From assembly GCA_018697195.1 (NCBI GenBank), contig CM031879.1, positions 27,042,839 through 27,106,838 of the forward strand: a stretch of DNA of 64,000 nt, written 5' to 3'. The notes below the pieces were generated by a model that had not been told where the DNA came from, did not search any database, and saw nothing but the letters and a program-made list of their open reading frames with translations. Numbering within the stretch: position 1 is the stretch's first letter; each line of letters starts with the position of its first letter. Shown in pieces: positions 1 through 10,799 of the stretch. The translations under genes were made by a program, and so were the position numbers. Source of the stretch: Certhia americana (taxonomy: Eukaryota > Chordata > Aves > Passeriformes > Certhiidae).

Positions 1-481
1 ACATGCCTACTGAAGTGGCAATATGTGTGAGTAAAACTCTTCCAGTTTCTTCTTAATCGCAAACTGGCTCTTAGAATACCTTCCAGTCCTGCATCCGAGT
101 TGATGAAATGTTTAGCGTATTTAAAGTATTAAAGTGTTCTCAGAGGGTTTATCAAGTTCAAGAATACAAGCCTTTAGTCTCCAATGTTCTGGCTCCTAAG
201 GCTTAGAGTGCATTTGAAACAACTCTATATCAAATGGATTACCCAATAAATTCCTGTGAATTATCTGTATGTGGAGGATCCTGCCTCAACCTGTAATTAT
301 AGTTTCAATATGGGTACTCCTTTTAATTATTTCTTCGTAACTTTCATCACATGTAGATTCTTCAGGTTAGGATTCCAAAGTCGTATTCAAGGCTGAAGTT
401 TCATGTTGAATGCTTCCAAAAATTAAAGAAAATTCAAATGTCTCCTCCCCTATCCCAGAGCTGATCAAGCTCTTCCTGCAC

Positions 482-587
482 TTGTTTTGGCATATATCAA
501 ACTTTACTCTCAGGGCCAAGAAAACACGTCTTGGACAAAGAAATAGAAAACACTGCTAGTCACGAATGCCTTCAGATGATAGTTAGA
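482..587 (-). repeat. Left arm of diverged inverted duplication
   Basis: The reverse complement of this segment aligns with 4524-4630. Bases 564-587 match 4524-4547 perfectly over 24 bases. Similarity continues for roughly 80 more bases with small indels, including a shared GTGTTTTCTTGGCC block and an ATGCCAAAA block. I do not recognise the element. Confidence 0.7.
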
Positions 588-2451
588 ATGGCCTTTGGAA
601 CTGGATTGTAAAGCTATCAGTGAACACAGCTGAAGCAACCCACTTAATGGAAAGTTAATACTAATGCATACAAAATGTAAACTTAAAGGACTAGAAGGTG
701 ATCGTAAATGCCAATTTACTCTGTAAGGTTATGCACCCTTCAGAGATTACATACCGTCAGAAGGGGGCCATAAAACAATATGTGGACCACAGTCTAAGTC
801 TCTACTGAAGAGATTTGCAAGGAGCTAGCCCCACAAAACTGATACAGTGGCATGAGACCTTTTTATTTGTGGCAAATAACTTCTCTCACTTGAGACTTTA
901 GAAAAGAACTTCTAGTAGTACAACTTTTCTTTTTGACAACACGGGCAGATGTATACTTCACTGATACCACTGCACGCAAGAAAGCTCTTGCCACATTGCT
1001 GAGATTCTTTTCCACTCATATATTATATTTTAATTTAAAAACTACAATGGTAGTATAAAGTACTAAAACAGTATAGCTTTAAAATAAACTGGTTTCTTCT
1101 TTTGATTACTAGCAGTAGGAGAGTTAAAGACATTTCCGTGTAACAGTACAAATCATTTATTTATATTATCCTCTTCTAACTTCTCATGAAACTGCATGTT
1201 TCTTTAGTAAAGCAAATTATTATACATATGGGTGTTCATCATATTTATTCAGCACTATAGTAGATTTCAACACTCACAACGGAGTTTCATCATGAACGAA
1301 ACTGCCGGGGACATAACCTTACATTTTTTTCATGTTATAATCTGTATTAACTGAACTAAAGCAAAAACACACGGAGAACAAAAATTCTTTTTGGTAGTAG
1401 ACCAGCCGACGCTGGGTTTCACATTTCAGCTGACTCCACCCCCTAGTAACTCAGAATTGCTGTCACAGTATTTTAAGATTATGAAGTCAGAGCTTGTAAG
1501 CCTGCCATACTCTGTAAGTTCTTTAAACAGCATCGACCTTTCATAATAAATGCTGTGGCAATCGAGGCTGAGTTGGCCAAAACTAGGGAGTTTTCAGCAG
1601 GTCACCACACCAAATAAACTCACTGGTGCGCTCAAGAGGAGGGCGGAGAGTGCGAGATGTCGCTACCAGGCACTGGCAAACAGTGAGCATCGCCGAACCA
1701 AGATAAATCACTCGCTATGATGCTGTAGAATCTGAGCAGAGGTAGAGTGTAGATGGCCCAGAATGGTCTGGTTCTAAATTTTTCTCATTTCAGTAACTAG
1801 ATTTCCCGTCACGCCTCTTTTCCTGGCTTTAGCATCAGCAGCCCCAGGTGAAACAGGATATGAAACTCGAATCTAAAGGAAAGCTAGTCATTTCACTCCA
1901 CAATCTCCACTCACCACTTGGCCACATTAAAATTCTGCTGACAGACCCCAGGGCAACAGAACTATGCAGAGTGTGAGATGCTCGGATTATACACCCTATA
2001 ATACAGAACTGAACTCACTGGTTCTGTGAGATGACTGCTCCATTGAGGGATCCCATAATAAACAGTTTGTTCACTGATGTTATTTTTGATAACATAAAGT
2101 TACTTAAGTACAAGACTTGAAAGGCCCCACGCCCGGAAATTTCTATTTTGAAAGAACGGAAACGCAAACCCATGCTCTCCTTAACTAGCCCTGTATCCAC
2201 CAAGCAGCAGCCAGGGACGCCCTGGCACTTTAGCGCAGCGGGCCCCACCGGGCCATGAGGGGCGGCCTCGGTCACCTGCAAAAGCCACTCCGGAAAGTTT
2301 TCCTTGTTTGTTTAAAGCTTCCCCGACGCCGTTCGGTCCCCGCTGTCCGGCCCGCGGGACCCGGGATGGAGCGGCACAGAGCCACCCCCGACCGCTGTCC
2401 CCGCAAACGCCTGCCAGGCCTCGGCGCCGCCCCGCCCGGCCCGCACCTCGC

Positions 2452-2468
2452 GGGGGGGGGGGGGGGGG
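2452..2468. repeat. G17 homopolymer
   Basis: Seventeen consecutive G on the plus strand lie inside the GXYLT1 CpG island, just downstream of or within the first exon on the minus strand. Its length is unreliable with most sequencing chemistries. The run can form a G-quadruplex, or an R-loop when transcribed as C-rich RNA. Confidence 0.9.
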
Positions 2469-2623
2469 AGCCGGGGGCGCCGCGGCCCCGCGCCCCGCGC
2501 CGCCCGCGGCCGGCACCGACCACCGGCGCGCGCCCGCTCCTCCCGGCCCTCCCGCAGGACATGCGGCAGAAACCGCCGCCCGCCGCTGGGCCCGGCCCCG
2601 GCCTCGAGCCCCCTCCGCGCGAC

Positions 2624-2830
2624 CTGCCGGTCCCCGCCCTCGACTCGGCCCCCGCTCCCCGCCTGCCGCCGGGCCAGGCCGTGGCGGGGCAGGGCTGACT
2701 CTCGCGGCCGCCGCCGCCGCACAGCTCCTGCTCAGGGGATCGGGCCAGCTGCTGAGGGCCGTAGAGCAGCGAGCAGACGGCGCAGCCCAGACACAGCAGC
2801 GCACCCGGCGCGGTGGTGGAAGCGCCGCAT
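2624..2830 (-). CDS. GXYLT1: GXYLT1 first coding exon (partial gene, frame conflict)
   Basis: GXYLT1 is a type II membrane enzyme of the secretory pathway that adds the first alpha-1,3-xylose to O-glucose on Notch EGF repeats. On the minus strand an ATG at 2830-2828 (A at -3) begins MRR, as the mammalian protein does. A second frame, shifted by one base, then reads GALLCLGCAVCSLLY followed by GPQQLA, a polyglycine stretch and a low-complexity stem. This matches the known LC-x-x-C-x-x-CSLLY signal-anchor segment of GXYLT1. The shift falls between about 2810 and 2800, so the assembled sequence does not give one continuous frame. A sequencing error in GC-rich DNA is the simplest cause. The end is set at a candidate donor, CAG|GTCGCG (GT at 2623-2622); CGAG|GTGCGG at 2447 is an alternative. 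The position next to YAF2 agrees with vertebrate gene order. The catalytic domain is outside the window. Confidence 0.72.
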
Positions 2831-3164
2831 CCTCCCGCCCGGGCGCGGCACAGCCGGGCGGGCCCGCGGCTCCGGCGGCAGCGGCAGCACCACGGCAGCG
2901 GCAGCGGCGCGATCCCAGCGCGGTCCCGGCGTGCCGGGGGCGGAGCGGGGGCGGAGCGGGGACGGGGCCGGGCGGCCGCAGGGCGGGGCCGTAGTGGTGC
3001 TCACATTTGCCCCAAAAGTGCAGAAAGCTGCGCTTTTTCCGCTGCTTCCCTCCCTCCATCGCGGCCCTGTGCTCATCCTGGTCCCGTCCCCATTCAGGCC
3101 TCCCGAACTTGGGTCCCTGGGAGAAGTCGAGCGAAGAAATATCCGAAGTAGAGACAGTGGCAGT

Positions 3165-3712
3165 CCCGGTCTGCTCCACAGTGGTGCGGCCTCACCTTGA
3201 ATCCTGTGTGCAGTTTTGAGAATCTCGATATAAAAAGAATGTAAAGTTGTTAGACGGTGTGTGTCTTCATTAAGGGCAAGAGTAGGGCTAAAGCTGCCTC
3301 AAAATGACACTTGTTCCCCGCTCTCAGTGTTTCTGTTGCACTAACTTTTCCTTAGCTGCTTCTGCACAAGGCTATTATATACCTATAAATATCTAAAGGA
3401 AGGGTGCCAAGAAGATGGAGATAAACTCTTCTTGGTGGTGCCAAGCAATAGGACAAGAGGCAACAGGAGAAACCCATTCACATGAAGTTCCACCTGAATA
3501 CGAGGAAGAACTTTTTTCACTGTGCAGGTTACTACGGAGCACTGAACCAATTTCCATTGAGGTTGTGGAGTCTCCCTCACTGGACATATTCCAGAACCAT
3601 ATGAACACAATCCTGTGCAATGTATTCTAGGAGGACCCTGCTTGAGTAGGGAGGCTGGACCAGATGACCCACTGTGGTCCCTTCCAATCTTTACCCATTT
3701 TGTGATATTCCC
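3165..3712 (+). mobile_element. CR1 LINE 3' fragment
   Basis: The sequence follows the avian CR1 3' region. It has a degraded 'gcctcacctTGAAtcctgtg' block, then the 'gaagttccacctgaatacgaggaa' type block, then the 'ttgtggagtctccctc' block, and ends with 'gaccctgcttgagtaggg' and a 'cccttccaatctt' tail. It is 5' truncated and internally deleted between about 3260 and 3380. It lies immediately beside the GXYLT1 CpG island. It is non-coding and inactive. Confidence 0.85.
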
Positions 3713-4523
3713 ACTCATTCCTTAGGCAGCTGAAGTTACACAGATGTTCTTTCTCCTTGTACAGACACAGTCTGAGCATGCAAATCAATTTGGACTCCAG
3801 CCCCCTTCCCTCCTCTGGCCATGGTACACAGGTGATTGCATGGCACCCTGGTCCGAGGAGCAGGTGCGTGTTGCTGGGCAAGAGAAGCTTAGAGAAGCGA
3901 GCCTAAAGGATTTGTTTGCAGTCACTAGCAAAGATAGGGGTATTTTAGTGCACCAAGTCATGCTTCTGGACAGCAAAATGTAGGTCTGGGAAGCAGCAGA
4001 AGAAATAATACATCTTGTTAGATGGGGGAATATTAGTTGGGTTTCAGCTGAATCCAACACAAGAGGATGCAAGTAATGCATCCTTCTCTCTCTTGCCCAG
4101 ACCACTGAGCAAAGGCCTAACAACTTAACTAACCTACACTATTGCCAAGGTGTTTTAAAATCATCATTCAGTGCTGCTTCCTCACTGACTACTGACACTG
4201 GTTTTAAAAAAAATACAGGTTTAGAATAATTCTGCTTACTTCTTTGTCCTTACAGTGCATTTGGCTCACATTTTTTTTCCTATGGATAAGAAACATCCTT
4301 TTTTAAAATAAGTGATAAAATCCCCCATTCAAGACCCTGCATTCTAAGGAAAATGCCAACATGATTTCCAATAAACCATAAAAAAATTTTTCTGTTGTTG
4401 CTTTTGTGGTCTTAGGATCTATGTTACATGTGAATGCCTATAAAACCTGAGCCATATCTTACTGCTTCTTCTTGGCTGTGCTTGAAAGAAGGGGAAAGCA
4501 GGATGCCAGATGATGCCAGCAAA

Positions 4524-4630
4524 TCTAACTATCATCTGAAGGCATTCATGCACTCAGCAGTGTTTTTCTGTTTTTTTAAACAAGATGTGTTTTCTTGGCC
4601 TGACTAGTTGAGTAATGCCAAAATTGTTCA
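4524..4630 (+). repeat. Right arm of diverged inverted duplication
   Basis: This is the partner of 482-587, in opposite orientation, about 4 kb away on the other side of the GXYLT1 CpG island. Similarity fades quickly outside these limits. The two could be copies of an unrecognised interspersed repeat or the remains of a local inverted duplication. Confidence 0.7.
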
Positions 4631-5144
4631 TTGCTTCTTCCTCAAAATAAAAAAGAAATTAAGAGAAAAGGTGGCCCTCAGAAAATATGAGGTACTCAAC
4701 TCTGTTTACAGTGGAGATATTGGGATGATTATTAAGAGATACAAGTAGGGAAATTGGGGTTGTGGGGTTGAGAAAAAAACCCAAAACATAGAATCCAAGA
4801 GAAGTAAGAAACTAGGGAGGATGAAGAGAAATCAGGGCCAAAGGTCATGGGAGAGTTACAGATGAAATGGCTGAGGATTTGTGAAAAGAACTCTGGAAAG
4901 AGATTATTGCCTTGCATTGCAGGAAGAACTAGCTCTGAAAGCACCACCCAAGGTCTTAGCTGGGCTTTCTGCCCCTCTGTTCCTCAGTGCTTTCTACCAC
5001 AGCCTGCCACTGAGCTTCCCTGGTTTCGTGTTTGTGCTCAAAATTGGGTTCATTGCTCTCATTGCATATCTACCTGCTGACCTGGGTCATGAATTCTTGC
5101 ACTCCCCCACTTCACAGCCCCTTACACACACTCTCAAGTCCATA

Positions 5145-5465
5145 TGGCAGGGCATGAGTAACACAGAGACATGAGAGTCAGAGCAGAGATACAATGGAGT
5201 ATTTACTGACAGCAAGCTTAAAAGCAGAGACCACTTATTCCCTGCTGAGGTGTGACACTTTGTCTTTTATATAGAACAGTGTTCCAGCCAGGGAAAATGA
5301 GGTCTGAAGGGTGTTATAGTTGCACCAAGAATAAATGTGGCAGATGGGTAGTTATAAAGGTCATATACTTCAGAAAAAGAAATTATATTCTTGAGAAAAG
5401 GATAAATAAGGAGTGCTAAAGAGAGGTGACATAGGGAGAAAATTTTTTTTATTATCACCCATGTC
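5145..5465 (-). mobile_element. Possible solo LTR, minus strand
   Basis: Read on the minus strand this segment has LTR-like order: a CTATATAAAAG TATA-type motif near 5270, then an AGTAAATAC poly(A)-signal-like motif near 5200, then a T/C-rich U5-like stretch. The proposed ends are TG and CA, and I could not confirm a target duplication. The family is not recognised. The alternative is unique AT-rich DNA with chance motifs. Confidence 0.35.
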
Positions 5466-7439
5466 ATTACTCAAATATGAATTTAAGGACTTATCTTCAT
5501 TCAGTGCTGCTCAATAATATGTGAATAATTAATGAATGACAATGTATCTGCAGTGCTCTAAGAATATAACTAAGCAAGGTCAGAGAGAAAGCATCTTTGT
5601 TAAGTTCTCTGTTGCTTTTGGGGAGAAAAAAACCAGCTAAACTTACACAAGTGTTTTTTCACACACAGAGGTTTTTTTCACATTGCAAAATCTGTCCATT
5701 TCATCTATCAGTAGGTCTGATAAAAGATAAAATGCTTCTTACTAAAACTCGGCCTTGTGAGTAATGAAGATAGGCAAAAGTTACTGAAATGCCACACCTA
5801 AATTGTATCACTGAGAAAAAAAAATTATCAGATGGTATATAATTACCCAATTCACTTGTGAATTCTTTAAAAATTAATAATTATGTATCTTTATTACTCC
5901 CCATGCATAGTTTATGAACAATATGTAATATCTTATGCTACAAGGTCTGCTAGTCATTAATTAACTTAAAATGTGAAGAATTACAATTGGATGCAAGATT
6001 CTCTCCTTTTATTAATGATTCTAAATCTTTAAATCCTTTTCCTGACTAGAATTCCTAACTAGAATTTAGTTATTTAGCCATGGTAACTTCTTTAGTATTC
6101 AATTCTATTTACTACATCCAGAAAATAGGTCAAATCCAGATAAAGGCTATCTTAGTGAGTGACAGGTGTTAAATAAGTTGTTATAAGACAACCAGTGTTT
6201 TGAAAAGCATCAGCATCTAATACTTCTGCAAATGTGTTCATAAGGGTCATAAGAGCAGTCACTGTGAGCCAGAAAAAGAGAACAGCATTCTAACAACTCA
6301 TTAGTTCAAGACATAAATCAGATGAATTTAAATTAAAAAAAACTCCAAAGCAGTCCTAATCAGATGCATTTTTATTATTCTCCCTGGTTTTATTCTTTCA
6401 CAAAATGAAACCATTAATTAAGTTGGTAAAGCAATAAGATTTTGTGCTGATAAATTTGTGTCAATACTGCCCTGTATCCAGACCAGTTAAGGGTTTTTCA
6501 AAGGCAAAGACACTTTCTTTGATGTTCACGTGCTGTTTCGTGTAAGCTGCAGTGTCAGCACTTGCCTATGATAGATTGCAAGGTTGGGTAAGCAGGAAGA
6601 AACTGCTTTGCTGCCATGTGTTGTACATATGGTATCATCAGACATCTTGGGGCAATTTCTTTTCTTTAGCTGCCAGATACCATTTTTTCCCTGCCTACTT
6701 CCTTTTAAGAAAAAGGCTGAGTTTGGTACAACTGCCTTCCACTCTTATTGCATCTACCCCTTCCAATTTCCTAATGTATAAAAATATTAACAAAAATTCT
6801 CAGAATAACTTTTATGGATAACCAAAATATTATTGCCTTCCCTCATTCCTTTCCTATTTAGCTCTCATTATTTAGCATTGTAATGTGTTCAACCTACTTC
6901 AAGCAGGAGCTTAAAATATTTTGCAATTATTGTTGAAAATTCAAATAACACCCAAGGACAACAGAAATAAGGAAAACATCTAGGACAATAGTGCACAAAA
7001 TTAAATAAACTGCTTTGTAAACAGTTTAGGAAGTGGTGTGATACTTTGCAAATTTCCTAGTCTCTTCTAATTTGGATCAATTATTTCTTCATCAATAGTA
7101 CACTTCAAAATTTATTTAATAGATCCTCTGTGAACAATTGTAAGTTATTAAACATTAGTGAAAATATTTGTATCATTTCTCTTAAGAAAGTTCAAATTTC
7201 ATGCTGTAAATCAATAATCAGTATATGTAGACTTGCACAGTATTTAGTAGTTTACTACATTAAAAAAGCAGAATGATTACTTTCTATGAGCACAAAGATA
7301 ATTTTGTTATCTTTTTTCAGTATTTGTGTGTCAAGTGCTTTTTTTTTTTTTTTCTGTAGAGATTTCTACATTTGGAGCTCCCAAACATCAGTCCAGAAGG
7401 GATTCTCAATGTCAGTGTTGGGTTTTGTTTCTTTGCATC

Positions 7440-8265
7440 ATCTAAAATTTTCCAAAGACCACACCTGGCACAGGTATAATAAAGAGAAGATGTGTGACAG
7501 CCAACATAGCTTTACTAAGGGCAAATTGTGCCTGACAAATTTGGTGACCTGCAGTGGGCTTAGAGTATTGATGGATGAGGGAAGTACAGAGATGTCATAA
7601 ACCTGCACTTGTGAAAAACATTTGAAACTGTCCCATGCAATAACCTTGTCTCTAAACCTGTGGTTGGCAAGAAGCTCAACATGACCCAGCAATGTGTGCT
7701 CCCAGCCCAGAAATCCAAATGTGTCCTGAGCTGCATGAAAGCAGCACGGCCAGCAGAGCAAGGGAGGGGATTCTGTCCCTCTACTCCACTCTCATTAAAC
7801 CCCATCTGTAGTACTGCATTCAGCTCTGGGGTCCCCAGCATAAGAAGGACATGGACCTGCTGAGAGAGTCCAGAGAAGGGCCATGAAGATGGCCCAAGGG
7901 CTGGAGGACCTCGCCTGTGAAGACATGCTAAGAGAGCTGGACTTATTCAGCCTGGAGAAGGCTCTGGGGAGATCTAACTGCAGCTTCCCAGTACCTGAAG
8001 GGGCCAACAAGAGAGCTGGAGCGGGACTTCTTACAAGGGCATGTAATTGGTAAGACAAAGGAGAATGGCCTTAATCTGAAAGAAGGTAGGTTTCATTATA
8101 AGAAAGAAAAAACTAACTATGAAGATGTAGAGTACCAGAACAAGTTGCCCAGAGAAGCTGTGGATGCCCCATCCCTAGAAGTTTTTAAAGCCAGGTCGGA
8201 TTTGGCTTTGAGCAACCTGGTCAAGTGGAAGGTGTTCCTACTTGTGGCAGGGGGGTTGAAACACT
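7440..8265 (+). mobile_element. CR1 LINE 3' fragment, internally deleted
   Basis: This begins in the end of the CR1 ORF2 reverse transcriptase region (degraded 'tttactaagggcaaattgtgcctgac' and 'ggatgaggga' blocks). It jumps by deletion near 7660 into the 'cagcaatgtgtgctcccagcccag' block. It then continues through the standard CR1 3' part: 'ctggggtccccagcataagaaggacatgga', 'gagagctggac', 'acaagggcatgtaatt', 'ttgcccagagaagctgtggatgcccc' and 'agcaacctggtcaagtggaaggtg'. It is truncated before the CR1 terminal repeat. Stops and frameshifts show it is a dead copy. Several short open frames within it are element remnants. Confidence 0.92.
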
Positions 8266-10754
8266 TGGTGACAGCCTTGGTCATGCCCAAATCTCACAGA
8301 ACAACTGCCCTGCACTGCCCTGTGCGCACCCTGGAGAGTGCAGACATTACATTGCCTTATCTATGGTGCCAACTGGATTGTTCTCAGACCATTCTGCTGC
8401 ACAAGTGGCAGCAGAGCCAGCGAGTAGTCAGGGTATTGTGTAGTGCTGACTTTGCGCCTGAAACACCTAAAATAATTTAAGTTCTGCTAACTCAGGACTG
8501 TACTTGTGCATAACAGCCTTCCTCTGCCCATCTTTCATCTGTAACATTACAAATTTAGTTTTTACTTTTTTTTTTTTCAGGACAAGAAAGGGTAAAATAA
8601 AATTGGACACTGTCCTAAACTATTTCCAGGCACCGGGCCCATATCTGCAGGGGAATGCTGTGATCTCCCATGGCTGCCAAAACATTTGTGTGGAATTTAA
8701 GAAATTTGTTTTGATCTTCAGACCCATAATTGTGTAGCAGTCTTGCTGAGCAGTCAATAGTGGAAAGAAATGAATAAAAGGGTAATAGAAGGGCTTAACA
8801 ACTTGCTCTCCCTCTTTTGAATCCCTTCTGTTCTTACAAAATAGATGAATAAGTAAGACTAAATTAGACTCCTTTAATTAGTGACAATAGCCCTATTCTG
8901 GTATCTAATGCCAATTCAGTCAGTATTTCTGTTAGTACCAAATTTGGTAGTTACGTCAACAGTTTCCCAACACTTGCTGCCTGCACTTGGGGATCTATGC
9001 CCAATAATGACAGAGTGACATTTAAAGCATTGTGCACCCAAGGAGGTATCAACCTCACATTCTGCCTCCTTGGAGCGGGGAAGAGGTCCCATATTAATGG
9101 CCAACACTTCAGTTACCTGCTACATAATGGGAAACTTTGACGGTCTTTTGTGAGAATCAGCTTCTTTCAAGAATACCTTGTAGGACCTTTGCCTCATGCT
9201 GCAAAGCAACACAAATGACAATTCAGAGAACTGAACATAGGAACTGCAGAATTGAAGACAAATTGAGAGAACCCACATGGACCACTGTTTTACAACCTGC
9301 TTCAATAGCAAAGTACAGTTTTTATATACAATGAGATGAAGCCTTAGAAAAAGCCCCCTTCTCAATTTTCTTACCTCATTTGTTACTTGAATTTGCAAGC
9401 ATGGATGCTTTCATAGTTTCTTGTTCAGAAGCAGTACTCCCAGGAATATCTCAACTTCTATCATAACCAAAAGCAATAATGACTCATCTCTGCCAATAAA
9501 TTAGCAGAGACTTCTTAGCATTTTGAGATCCAATTCCCAAAGTCTGCTGTTTATCCCCAAATTGCCCACTTGTATTTCTTGCACTTTCTCCTAGACAGCA
9601 CAAATAATAAATTCAGAGAGGGGTTCTGAACAATTTCATAATTTTATTTTATTTACCATTTTATCATAACATACCCTAAGCATCACCAATGCCAGTCAAG
9701 ATTGTAGTCCACTTTCTTGTTAGATTGTTCACAGGAAAAAGTATTAATTTATTCCTGTGAAAGGTATTTCAATGTGTGTCACTATTCTAGACATCAAAAA
9801 CATCTATTTATGCTCCTCTGAAACCAACAATATGTCATCAATGTGAAGTAACTATAGGGATGTAAATTTTTTAATAATTTCATTAATTGTGTTATATTTA
9901 TCATAGAAAAAAAATAGTCTTTGCACTGTGATTCCTTCTGTTTCTTTCTTTCCAGACACTTCCCCTCAGCTTTCGTGCCAAGCTTTCAGAATTTTAAATT
10001 GTTTAATATAGTCTTTGAACTGAGGTCAGGAAGAGGTCAGTTGGAGGCAGTATCCCAATGGGTTACTACACGCTTGTCTAAATGCAATGTATGGTCATCT
10101 TTAAAGGAGTGCTAAGCTGGAATTCAACATAGTTTATCAGACAGAAAATTTGTAGCATCTCATGATGCAAATTGTGCTTTGACTGCTACACAGAGACCTT
10201 GTAAACAGATCAATATATTATGTTTTTCTTAACTAACTTTAGATTTTTTAAACTAAATTCATGTATATTAAAAAAAAATTACAACCACACAAAATCTTTC
10301 ATTCACAGAGATGTTTATTTTTGTCTTCAATGTTTGTAGGGAATACGATTTCACTACAAAAGTGTCTCAGAGAAACTCCATTCAAAGTTTAGGCTTAAGA
10401 ATGAAGGGAAAATATACTTTCAGCTGTACCAGTCCTGAGCAAAGTTTAAAAAAAAAATTTAAAAAAAAAATCCACTAGAGATAGGAAGCAGCACCAATTC
10501 AACCAGAGGGCCTCTTACTGATATCTGCTCATGCTTTCTTTTCTGCTTGAGAATTGATAAAAACTTAGGTAGGAAAAATCACTTTATTAGAATGTGGACA
10601 TAAGATTCACAGTCCCAATCTCTCACCAAATACTAACCTTTTTTAAATAGTTAAGAGTCCAGGGCCTCAGTTTTACTTTCCATTAAGTAGTCAGGACTGC
10701 TAACAGCAAGACTGTTGCCCCCATGGTGTAACATTTTCTCTTACTCAAACTGGT

Positions 10755-10799
10755 AAATAAATATTTATTTAATATACTTCTTTTAATAAATATTTATTT
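10755..10799. repeat. Doubled AT palindrome
   Basis: A 16-base self-complementary block, AAATAAATATTTATTT (10755-10770), recurs as a 14-base palindrome (10785-10798) after 14 bases. Each can extrude as a small hairpin, and the pair can also anneal to each other. The context is intergenic AT-rich DNA. Confidence 0.75.

Larger units (their letters stand above)
1..2623 (-). other. GXYLT1: GXYLT1 intron 1, proximal part
   Basis: This is the stretch downstream, on the minus strand, of the proposed GXYLT1 exon 1 donor. It is AT-rich up to about 2.18 kb and then enters the CpG island. I found no reading frame resembling the rest of the glycosyltransferase, so the second coding exon must lie left of the window. 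The only structure I can point to is one arm of a diverged inverted repeat at about 482-587. The intron assignment depends on the exon 1 call. Confidence 0.55.
2190..3010. promoter_or_regulatory. GXYLT1: CpG island, GXYLT1 promoter and first exon
   Basis: Base composition changes abruptly from AT-rich flanks to very GC- and CpG-rich sequence. At least three GC-box cores (GGGCGG) occur near 2937, 2948 and 2981, upstream of the proposed minus-strand start codon at 2830. That is the expected arrangement for a TATA-less housekeeping promoter. No TATA box is evident. A run of 17 G at 2452-2468 is included. Several long open frames cross the island in both directions. They are what unbiased GC-rich DNA produces, and none except the GXYLT1 frame resembles a known protein. 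Confidence 0.8.

Noticed and set aside
2308..2994. Open frame of 228 codons on the plus strand in the same island
   Set aside because: It is a GC-rich shadow with low-complexity Pro/Ala/Arg sequence and no recognisable domain.
2181..3179. Open frame of 332 codons on the minus strand across the GXYLT1 CpG island
   Set aside because: It is rich in Ala, Gly, Pro and Arg and is a product of GC-rich DNA. The GXYLT1 anchor segment lies in another frame, and this one has no family resemblance.
8550..8600. Polypyrimidine tract followed by CAG and an open stretch, resembling a splice acceptor
   Set aside because: There is no matching donor or recognisable exon on the plus strand. It lies in intergenic DNA, just after a CR1 fragment.
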